In this document: positions 47,601 to 59,600 of the stretch, piece after piece
How positions within the stretch are numbered: position 1 is the first letter of the stretch
How the letters are laid out: the number at the start of each line of letters is the position of its first letter
Source of the DNA: Marthasterias glacialis
Lineage: Eukaryota; Echinodermata; Asteroidea; Forcipulatida; Asteriidae
Reading direction: 5' to 3'
Assembly: GCA_911728455.2 (NCBI GenBank)
Contig: OU452227.1
Coordinates: forward strand, 24,243,414-24,307,413
DNA: 64,000 nucleotides
The notes under the pieces: generated by a model
What the model was told of the DNA's origin: nothing
The model's database searches: none
The model's input: only the letters and a program-made list of their open reading frames with translations
Position numbers and translations under genes: made by a program

Positions 47601-50600
47601 AATTTGTTCAAGTAAATAATTTACAGACTGACTTTCCTCGCACCTGAGTCAATCTCAGATTTGTTGCAACACCTCTAGTTTTGTCTTTTGTTATTTCCAA
47701 TGTGAAATGTGATTTTATGTATTTGAAACGCAGCTCAGGTCTGTCTTGGCTACCTAACAAATCTATCTTTTATTATTTTCTATTTAGTATTCATTTGTAA
47801 GTTTAATTATTTACTTCATCACTTTCTCACAGAGAGATCATGAATTTCAATTAGATTCCTGTTATGGAATATTATGTAGTCTAATTATTTAACAGTACAT
47901 TCAAACACAGTTTAATGAAAAAGTTTCTTGAGTTTATTGTTGACTTTTGATAGTTTTAATCATCCGTCAAATTTCAAAAGTTTTGCAAGAACTTGGAAAA
48001 GGTTAGGATTAACTTCACTTTTACCCAAGTGTGACAGAGTGGAAAATTTATTATTTTAAAGTAATGAAGATGTCATTTAATCTCCTACATTTATAAATCA
48101 TCTTAATTGCTTTTTAGTGTTGCAGTCGATCCACCTCATCCAATTCTGAGTTAGGCAAATTCTAAGTCCTTGCCAAATCAGAGTTCATTGACCAAGTACA
48201 AGTCCAAATCAGATCCAAGCCCCAAGTGAAAAGTATGCAACAGAAATCTGAATTCAAGTCCGAGTCAAAATCCAAACAGCCTAAGTCTAAGACAAAATCC
48301 ATGGCCAGACAACATGTCCAAGGCGAAGTACAAGTCCAGACAGCCCAAGTCCAAATCCAAATCATGATGACATGACCCCTTGATGGTCTGACAGTAGGAG
48401 GGTTAACTGTGTACTGTGTAGATCTACAGTATATGCATTCACCACATGGTATCATATTGCAGGCTGGCCTATGTTTTTCTGTCATTCGAAACCATGGTTG
48501 GTGATGTTGATTGGTCATAAAGTAGGAAGGTTTACTGTGTACTGTGTAGATGTATACCACATACTGTGTTCACAATGTATACTGTATCTTAAAATGATCA
48601 ATATTGAACAGCCCATAATTGCTTTATTTATATCAACTCTAATTTATCTTGTAGTTTGACGTTGAAGGGAAGGGTAATATCAGTATGGAAGCATTCCAAG
48701 TGATCCTTTACAAGCACGGATTGAAGGATGAGTTAGATCCCCACAAGCTGGAAGTCCTGGAAGCCACCATAGAGGATAACACCTGCGGAAGACTAAGCTA
48801 CCAAGAGTTTGTCAACATTGTAAGTCAACCTCGTTAAAAACATTGTGTTTATCCAGTATGTATTTCCCGTTATAATGAGGCATCAAATTACTCAAAGCTA
48901 ACCACAGCAATAACCATGAGTGCCATTTGTTTATGCCGTTGTTTGCGGTAGTGCTAGTCAAGTTTCGACACAATGTGGAATTGCTATGCCCCTGCAAGAG
49001 CAAAGTTAAATGCCTGCATGTCTATGGCGGCCTTGGCAAAATAGACTTTTATAATGGTGTGGTCCTCTTAGTTAGGTAGCCTGTGAACACATTGACATTT
49101 TAACCTGTTGCAACCGTAAATCTTCAATTTTTCTTTGAGGGTACCGCTGGCACAAAGAAACCTTGACTTGACAAAGCCAAGAGAACAAAGATTCTCTTTG
49201 AAGTACAAATTTGTTTGTTTTCTCTATCGAGAAAATGTCAAATTCATGCAATGTGAATTGCAAAACCTCGGCCATTATGAGCTACAGCCGAGGATCGTTC
49301 CCCAAGCCGGAACCAAGGAAAATTGGTTCACTCAGACTTACCTCCATTGAGCTAAACTACAATGAGTGAACAAAGGTGGAAGCCTCTCGATGCCTCGTAA
49401 TTCTCTTCTTGGAACAAAAGGACAAAGGTCTGGAATAATCAAAAAAACTGCGAAATATTTAACACCTTCTGTCCTGTTTGTGTGGATGAAACAAACCAAT
49501 ACACGGCATGTACATACTCTGTGCATGCTCAGGAGTGGAATGTCCAGACAACCTATGGTCCGATATTCCAATTTTACACATTGTTGTGTTTACACGTTGC
49601 CGTTTGCTGGGTTGAAAAATATTTCCATGTATACACAGCTTCCGGCGCCAACTGGTGACCGGACTATTTTTCCTTTATGCCTAGATTTGTTAAAGTTTAT
49701 TAGACGAGAGAAAAGCAAGACCATGATAGAGGTCCTTGTATTTCAAAGTAGACAAATTGTACTGAACAGCACTAAGTTTCACTTAACAGAAACAGGTTGC
49801 CAGCCAAAATGCCATGTAATTTACTTTGCTTGTGAATGGTTACCAACTGATCTTTGCTAAGGAAAGAAACTTGTTGAAGCATTCTGTGGAAGAAGTCCTG
49901 TGCCTCATTTTTACAAAGTGATGAACTAAGATTCACTTTAAAGCCCCAGCTCAACATTGGTAAACTTACTGTAAATGCTTCCATTCTTCGCACAAATCAA
50001 GATATTTGTAATAAAACCAACCTGTGAAAATGTCAGCTCATTTCATTGTTTCATTTGCGAGAAAACGGTAAAAATACAGTCTGCATTTTTGTACGCATTC
50101 CTATAGGCAGAGTTTTCGTCTCACTGAGACGAAAACTAGTTTGGATCTTATTTCATTTATTATTTAAACATGACAACACTTCAGGCAGAAAAAATCAAAA
50201 GAAAGTTTTCTACCATCATTATCTTTATACCATGAAATGTATATGTACATAAAAAAATCTTTTTTTTTCCTCTTACCAATGTTGAGCTGGGGCTTTAATG
50301 TGAGGAAACCAAAAATAGCCACATTGAGGAAACCAATAATATGTTACATGTTGTATGTCATGATCCAGGATGGACATACAGCTTACACTAAATGATTTTT
50401 CTTTGCCGATGTAAATCTGCATTCTCATACATGTATCAGAGGGAGTTTAACACTTTGTTAAATGGCCTCTCTGGACCCCCCTGCATTGTCTGTCCATGGT
50501 CTGCCATTTTGGGCATCAAATGTCATGTAAAGATATGGCGCAAGTCTAACTGCATGTGCGTTGCCTAAATGTGCACTGAACAGTAGTAACACACGGGGGA

Positions 50601-53600
50601 ATCTGACTCCCAACATAATGCAACCAAGATTTATTGTGGGTGATTACATCGGGGGAATTGGGTTAGTAGGGCTCAATTTCATGGAGTGGTTTTGCTGGAA
50701 TGATTGCTTGTTGTGCGTTAAACACAATTGGTGGAAAACCAGTCACAAAATAGTACACAAATTATATTTTTGGGGGGGTATAGCGGACACTGCTGTACAA
50801 GATAAGATAAGATGTTTCATTGTCCGCAGCATCATTCCTTTGGCTACATTAAAACATTGGCCAAATTTCATAAGGCGGTCTCACAGAACATATTGCTTAC
50901 CATTTTATTTGCGTAGAAAATCACAAACAAGCCGGTCACAAGCAATGTACATGTACACAGCATATTGTTTTGTCTGGTAACCCATTTATGCTTAGGCAAA
51001 ACTTGTTTGTGCTCAGCAAATTTGTTATATTTTTAAACAGCTTCATGAAATTGGGCCTATCAGGCTCCGTGAAATTAACCCACATAAGATTGGTTTTGTA
51101 GAAAATAATCCCCTCCTAAAAGCACCTAATTTTGCACCTTTTGTATTTATTGTGACATGATCCTCGTTCCTCAGTGAAAGGAGGTTGAACCCTGCCTCTG
51201 GATATAAGTCCAGACTGACTTATGAAACAACAATCCCTGCATGATGGAAAACACAGTGTAAGGTTGACGCAATATAATGTGCAGATGGTGCACTGATGAG
51301 CGTAACAGTTATTCTGACTGTGTAGTGTATACCATAAGGGACATCAATCTACACCCACATGCATTAGAGAGGATCACCAACAGTCTGAAATGTAATTCCT
51401 CTGATCTACATGTACTGTACTCGTTTTAACTCAAAAACTTATCGTCCTTATTATGGTGAACTTTCAGGAGGTTGCATAAACCTTTGTTTTTCCCAACTGC
51501 TGACAAGCGTCTAGTACTTTCAGTCTGCAATTCTTGTGACAGACTGATCAAGTTGTGATATTTTTTATGATGTGTTACAACTTTAAGTGGTTGTTGAAAG
51601 CTTAAAAGTGATACAGTCAGCCATCAATTTAAAGATTCAATGGGACTACAGTCACGAGATGATTAGAAACAATCACAAAATATCAACAACAGAAAGGAGG
51701 ATATGATGTGTTGAAGACCGTTTACAAAATACAGCAGGGCTATACACAACGATTACAACCAACCATTGTTAACATCGAGTGGACCCCAATAGACTACAGA
51801 TGACCAACCATGGGGATAAACAAATTATTTTTACCTCCATGTACCAACCAATTTGAAGACTGTTTTCCCTCATTCATGCTCTGTCCACTGTCATCTTTTC
51901 TTATTTTGAAAGAGAGGAAAAGATGTAGTGTAATTATGAAAGGAAAGAGGTCGGTATTGACCCCCTTGCACGCACGTCACACGCGATGACTGTGCCACGC
52001 TCTCAATTTGAAAAGTCAATAGGTATATTTTACATGTAAACGGTGCATCGCCTAAAATGCAAACTACACTGTAAAACACGCGCAGACAGAGACTTCCAAA
52101 ATGGCGCAACCAAGATTATTGTGATGACGATGTCGGGTGAATTGGGTCAATAAACCATGTAAGTGTTCAAACATCTTGGGAAGGTACCCATGTGCATTGC
52201 TTTAAGTTCTAAATGAAACAAAATCGCGCTCTTTAACGGACCCTTATGTTCGAATACCCATGAGAGACTTGCATAGTCAATTATGTGGTAGAAGTCTCAG
52301 ACTCATTGAAGTGCAGGTTGTGAATTCTATTTGCCCATCTACATGTATAGGTTCATGTCTGAATACAGACCATGTAACCTTTGTTTACAAAAAGAGTGAC
52401 CTTGTATTAGGTCCTTGGCATTTCCTTGCAGGCAGATACAGCACTGTTCATTTTTTTTTTTTATGAGATATGTTATGTTCTCTTCCATTGAGCTGTGTAC
52501 AAAACATGCCTGCAGGAAGTCCAGGCTCTGTGGCTCTTATGTAAACATTTGATGTCACTGGTTACATTGTCAATGCTCAAGTCTGCAGGTTGCCATGGCT
52601 CTTTCAACCAACTCCCTGCAACTCAGTGATTGAGATAGATGCTTAAGAGCCCCTTTCGCACGAGACGAATTTCCCAGAAAATTCCCAGGAAAATTTGGCA
52701 GACCTTTTCATACTTGAATTGCTAACCCTGGCAAACTCCCAGGAAAGAGCCATTTCCCAAATAGTCACCCCTGCTTTGGATTAGGGTTAATGCGAGATAA
52801 CCTCGGGGTTAGCATGCTGAGTGTTCATTATTCCCAAGAAAATTGCATTGAGTGTGAAACGAACATGGGGTGGTGGTGGGGTTTACTTCCTGGTAATTGG
52901 CTCTGTATGTCTATAGAGACATTAAGTGCTGGACCTCAAATATGCTCCCCACCCCCACCACCACGCACCATTGATTAGGACCCACCCATCATCACACACC
53001 ATGTTCAATAAGGGCTAAGAGACCTAAGGGTTCAGAGACCTAATCTGCATATTGATCATGTGACCGTGTTAAACACTGGTAGAAAAATGGCATCACAAAC
53101 AACATTTTTCAAACTGGTAGAAACCAGATTTTAATCTAATTTGATTGAAATCAACCTGTACGGGCAACTTTATCAGTCTTGAAGTAGTGTCCCATCTCTG
53201 CAACCGATAATCTGTGGAATCATATTTTCAAGTTCGGTGCACCGGACTCAAGTTCTGGTGGACAGGTCATCAGGGTGTGAGTTCGGGTCCTAGTCAAGAC
53301 ACTTGTGTCCTTGAGCAAGATGCTTTACCATAATTGCTTCTCTTCACCCAGGGGTATAAATGGGTACCTGCAAGGGTAGAGGTTGATATTGTGTTTGAAA
53401 AAGCCTTCAAAGCGCCACGGCAGCTCAGGGCTGTATACTCACCAGGGAGCTGAGAAAGATTACAGAAACGTTATTGGCCCAATGACCAGGGCACTGATGT
53501 AAAGCGCATTGAGATGTTATTGTGAAATGCGCTATATAAGAACTAGTTATTGTTATTATTATCACTGACTTTTGTAGCCTACAAATTATGCACACATTTT

Positions 53601-56600
53601 TTGTTCGACTTCATCTGCCTGCATATGGCGTTAAAGTTTTGGTAGAATTTGGTAGCCAGTCATATACTGAGCTTCAAGACAGCTCTTGCAAACTTAGTGA
53701 TATTTAGCCGTGTACATGTATATATTGATTTTGTCAATGAGACCTTTCCCAATCCACCTTATTTAAGTTTATCCACACTGCCATTTCATAGCAGTTTTAA
53801 TCTTGTTAATCCTCCTGAGCCCTCATCGCTTTGTTCTTTTTGTAAACAGATGAGCGACAAACGAACCCTGAGTTTCTCCATAGCTGTCCGAACTCACGGA
53901 GAGAACTACAGCGCTGAGAGTACCCTTCAGCTGACCACGCCCTCCCCTCCGTACAGGGAACGACTCCTGACATTCGTAGCAGACGAGGTCCTGACCAGTG
54001 ATGATGACAGGAGAAACTTCCGCAGTAACTTCCTTTGGTGTCTTCCCCCCCTGGTCATGCTGTCTATCAGCTGCGTTGAGGTGAGAAAAAAGGATTTGCC
54101 GCATTATCTGTGTGTTTTGGGAGTGTTTGGAGGGGAAAGGGAGTATTTTAATCTTCGTCTTGGACATATTGTCTGGCCATGGATTTTGTCTTAGACTTGG
54201 GCTGTTTGGATTTTGACTTTCTGGACTTGGACTTAGACTGGGCTTGTTGACTTGTCTGGCCTCAGACTTGAAGTCTATTAGTTTCTGTAAACTTGTGAAT
54301 CTTTCAATATTTCAACATAGAACAATTAATTACAGCAATCTTCTTGGTATGGGGCATGATTCTCAAAAGTCAAACTATATACAAAATACAAATAGAACAG
54401 TACAATACAAACAAGACAATTAGCCAGTGGCACATGCCTGGAATTAAAAAAAGTGGACTGAAAAACTGTGACTTGAAAGCCTTTAACTCCAATGCCACTG
54501 TGTACAATAAAAACTTTAAAATATTTTTAAAAAAATTACTATTTATTAAAACAAATTAATAATAAATTAATCATAACAGAGGCCATTATACAAAATGGTC
54601 CTGTGAAAAAACATTAAAAAAAACAAAAATGAAAGACACCTCCAAAAACACCACAAAGACCAGTCAGACCCACAAGGAAGAAAACAAAATGGAGATGATC
54701 AGAGTATACTGTTTGAAACTTTGAGACCAACAGCTCTTTTCAGAGCCAACATCCCTCCCAAAATAGATTTACACATGGTTGTACCTGCAAGTTTACAAGT
54801 AATAGTTACTTCCTATCAACAGATAGGTTCTTGGTTTAACAGTCGTTAAACATGTTGCAAAGCATGTAATTATATTGCACTCAATACACAGGATGCAATA
54901 TAAGATGTATCAGTGCAATATATAGGATTATAACACACCTCTCCCTGGTTCTTTATCCTGATTGGCTGAAACACGGTTGCGTGGGGTGAACTAATATAGC
55001 TTAGTGCATGAAATGTGCACCACACGCACCGCACGCGCTTCATTTGGGGGAAATAGTTCGCAAAGCGGGAAATAGTTTCAAAAACCCCAAAACTATTGAC
55101 TGGTAAACAGCGCCCTTAAAAGAACGAAAATGACGGCATCTGTGTATCGAGAAGAATCTCCGGCCAATAAAACGCAATTTACTCTTCTAACCGACATTTT
55201 GAACTGAGGTGTGTTATAAAACACATATGGACTGGCTTTATTCGGGCAAGGCCGAGGGAAATAGGACCCTCTCCTGGTCACTCACAGGCCCGAGGGGTGC
55301 ATAGACGTGCACTATACCCCTCATTGCCAGTCCATATGTGTATAATATATTGCAATGCTGTTAACCAATCAGGCACCAGTTTCGTGTCTCTGCTTAACGT
55401 GGAAATCTGCGCTTGTGGCCCATAGGGGCTTTACAGAATGCCATAAGCGCAGAATTTTGTGATAAGCAGCGCCGTGAAATTGGGCCTAGCAATGAGGATT
55501 TAAGTGTGCTGGTGGATAAATGGTGTAAGCAGTGTATTAGCTACACTAAGATGAGGATTTATTTTAATATATGGCATCCACACTTACAAATCAACCCTGA
55601 ATAAACATACATAAAAATGCAAAACACTAATGCTGTATTACATGAAAATGATGACATTCATTAAGCATTTTTACCAATGAGTCAAAATGTAAGAAACAGG
55701 GTCTAATTTCACTGCTTTAATGTATTTGCTGAGCAAAAAATGTGTGGGTTACCAGTCACAACATTATACTAGTCACAACTCTATGGTATTTTGGCTGGTA
55801 ACCTATTTCTGCTAAGCTAGATTTGTCTGTTTAAACACATTTGTTTTATCTCATTGTTGTTAGATTCACATTCCTAGGTTTAAAGTGACCCACTGTTTCA
55901 GCAAGCAAGCACTTTGAGTGTTCGAAATGCATTAATAGAATAGAATATTATGTATGCCCTACATTTGTCACCTCATTATCACTTCTTGAGTACTATCTGA
56001 GCTTGGTTGTTGTCTGCCAGTAACAGTCATACCTTACTGTTCATTGACACACACAGAAAATGTCTTTTGGGGGGTCGAGAAGTAAATTCTGCCTTCATTG
56101 GGTTCGGGGAAGGGCCACTGGGATGGGAAGGGGGAGGGCCTTTGTCATGGGGAGGGGGGGCTCATGTAAAATGCAAAATGAAACACTGATACACAACAGG
56201 TTTTTGGGGTGTGCCAACTATCTGTCGATGCCCTAAACTCTCTTTTTGGTATCAATTTCCCCTTCACTGATCAGCAGGACCTTGTAGGGGCTCGTAACCC
56301 CCCCCCCCCAGCCCCCTTGGGAGCACCACTGTTATTGTTAAAAGTCTGATGAGGAATAACACTTTTTTTTTATATTTTATGAATGTGTCAGTGAGACTAT
56401 ACATGTAGAACTACATGTATGTCAATTAATTTGAACACTTTTGCATGTTTCAGAGATCATTTCTATTGTTCAATACATGTACAGTTTCTCACATCCAAAG
56501 AAAAACTACTCAGAAAGACGTGTAGAGATTCATAATTATCAAAACCAGATGAATGAGTAGTTTCAATCTGAAAGTTTACTGATTATAAAGTTGATACCAG

Positions 56601-59600
56601 TACAAAAGAAATATTTCCATCTACATTGTAAAATCCAGTCAAATGTGGGGAAATAGCATTTGAATACCTGAGAATTGCCATTGCATGTTTTGTTTGCCGC
56701 ATTCAAAATAAGCATGAGAACATCCACTGTTTGTCATTACTTTCATTAAATCAAACCACTTAACTTGGTTATAATTGTATTGTACTGTACTGTATTGTAT
56801 TTTTATTTCAAAACTGAAACATACCCCATAACTCAGGGGAGGGTTACATCGGCATATAAATAACAAACAATGTAAAAAGTCGTACTGGAAGGAGAGGAAT
56901 GTTAACATAGAACAAAATATAATATTTAAACCTAATCATGCATTTTGGTTTTCTTTTAAAACAGTAAATAAAAAGATGTATTCGGCAACACAATCAAGTA
57001 TAGCTTCATCAGAATGGTCCATCAAAAACTCAAATTATCTTCTCTAGACTTCAGGAAGTTAAATTGATCATATTGATCAATAATATGGTTAGATTACTGA
57101 AAACTAGATGATGGGAAATAACTTACTTTTCCAAAAACCAGTGATGTAATACACCTTTAAAATAGAACCTCAAATTATATTTACTGCATGAATATTTGTA
57201 GTACGTTGTCCAAATATTTCTGATGGTTCTTTTCATTCCTACATCGCTGTTAAAGCATGATCGCACCCCCGTTAACTTTTGCATCTTGCAGCAACGTGTG
57301 AGATAGTGAGGTAAAACTGACACATTACGATACAAGCTCGCACCGTCAGGTGTGATATGCAAGACATTGGAAATCCACTGGGAGTCTTTGACAGTGCACT
57401 GACGATGACACTACTACTCTGAAAAACAAATGTGTACAGAAAAACCTTCAGATGTGTGTCAACCAGTTCGTGAAAGACCAAAGTGTATTCAATTTTTGAA
57501 TAATTTTTCTGTGGTAATTTTAATTTTTACAAGAAACTGAATTCTATTTAAACCTTCTTCTAATTGAAGTAGACAAAGAATTTTCAATTCCTTGATGTAC
57601 GTGTAGAATGACTGGTGAGTTGGATCAATGTACTGCCACCTCCCAAGTTGTATTGTAAACTTGGGTGTGATTCCTGGTTATATGGCAGATTAAGGTTGTA
57701 GGGCTTCTGACTGGAACCCCTGAACAAATATATTTGCTAGATAGCTCAGTTGGTAGAGCGCCAGAATGTTAATTTGGTTGCAGGTTCAAATCCCGTTCTA
57801 GAAATGTTTTCCTTGTTCATCCCCAGAATTCAATATTTCTGTGAGTGCCATTAGAAAACAGCAGGTTTGCTGTAAAAATCACTCCGAAACATTGTGTGTA
57901 ATGGCAGGGCGAGGGGGAATAATTTGTCTTTTGATGGTCTTTGTTTTTGATCAAAAGTCATAGACATTTTAAAGCATATGAAGAATTGTTTTACCCAATG
58001 ACTGTCTTAGTTGGGTTGTGGGAATTCCTGTTAGAAGAACTCACCTACTTATTAAGAGTTCAAAGCTTAATTGTAAATTTAGACTCCCTTTTTTTAAGAG
58101 TCTCATCAAAGTGTAACACTTGTCTAAGCTTCTAAAAATAAAACACTACAAAAGAGTGAGATGATTTTCTTACATACAGGTTGCGAAATATTACACTTAC
58201 GCACTTCAGAGTCCCTCAACGTACTCATTTTGAGCTCTTTGTTGTGCATCCTGGTGTGAGGCGAGGTGTTGTGCGTTCACCCCTCATGGGAATTCAATCA
58301 CCCGGATCCAAGCCAACTGAAATTATTTCATGTTTGCACAGTCAAGATTATGTTGTCCTTGTTAATGACTAAATGCTATCAAGGATGATTAAAGCAAACA
58401 GCATTTTCTGCCCAGAGATTTTGGTGCTAAGATGCTGGGTGTTTGTTGACACAAGCAGCAATAACAATCCAGTAGACAAGAACCACTTTGGGGTCATTCC
58501 ATGTCAGCAAAAATCAATTTGGAGCAGATCCATGGGAGTCATTGGGGAGGGGGGCCACACTTTATGAGAAAAGGGCTTTCACAAATGTTTAGTGAGTGAA
58601 TATTTATGTACATGTGTACCAGATCAATTCATGCTACCATCGACCACTTTATTTGATTGAAGAGTGATTTTTTGTAATCAATAACAAACATGTACATTTA
58701 AAATCACATAAATCATTCAGAGAACATAATTTATACCGATACAATAACTGTTGTCCAGTGGCTTAACCAGACATTTTCATTTGGGTTGAAGAACATAATT
58801 GGGGGGGCTATTAATTAATGATTTGAACCATCCATTTGTGCATATTGTTGATCTCATTTGGGGAGGCAGACAAGGTTCTGAGCCGACACCATTGCTTGTG
58901 GTCGGTGTATTGTGGGTGACCTGAAATTGCTCCATAATAAACACAATAAAAACCAGGCAAAACTGGATTAGAACTGCCTCTAGCTGCCAGGCAATCTCAG
59001 TAGTCTAGTTGGCCAGGAGTGATCTTACCCCTACGACATTGTGTTGTAACGTGGCTATTCTGCCCTGGGACTGTGTTTCAATAAAAGAAGCATGTCCCTT
59101 TAAAATAAAAAAAAAGTCTAGTTGGTAAGACATCTGCTCTAGAATGGATGTGGTCATGGGTTCGAATCCCTCCCGAGGAATATGCCTGTGAGGTTTTTTT
59201 AACAGAACTCGGGAAAGTACTGAGTATACAGTGCTTAACACAAATCGATGTACAGGCAAAAACACAAATATTATTGTAATCCCCAATGCAAAATTAACAT
59301 CAATCATAAAACTGTGTTTGTTAAAACTCCAGCTTGATTTTCCAGTTATGGATTGTTATCAACCTAATGTTTACTTTTTCCTCTCCAAAATTGATATGTC
59401 CTTATTACATGTGCATCAATACTGAGAAGATTGAAGTGTTCCACAAAGTGTATAGTCGGGTTTCAAAAGCGTCGTAGACCAACACATGGTTGAACTTCAC
59501 CGAACGGGAATAGTAAATGTTCACAGAGATCTGCTGTATTCAATAACCTATTGCGAGCTTTTGAATAATGGGCAGGTTTTAATGATTTTATTGAACATAA

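Larger units (their letters stand above)
41019..48654. other. RHBDL-like intron 2
   Basis: 7.6 kb. Contains a dispersed repeat (41975-42140), a terminal-inverted-repeat element (42209-42660), another dispersed repeat (43669-43830), the 33-bp minisatellite (44785-47273) and its degenerate relic (48170-48365). The block 43980-44350 is unique-looking and could hold regulatory sequence. Confidence 0.5.
48820..53849. other. RHBDL-like intron 3
   Basis: 5.0 kb. Contains an inverted-repeat element (49941-50295), several copies of the GGCCCAATTTCA family (49768-49860, 50669-50770, 50860-51057) and SINE copy C (53234-53564). The open frame at 49366-49860 is partly repeat-derived and not supported as coding. 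Confidence 0.5.

Noticed and set aside
49366-49860. 164-codon frame on the plus strand
   Set aside because: Its last third is a fragment of the GGCCCAATTTCA repeat family and the rest shows no protein family.
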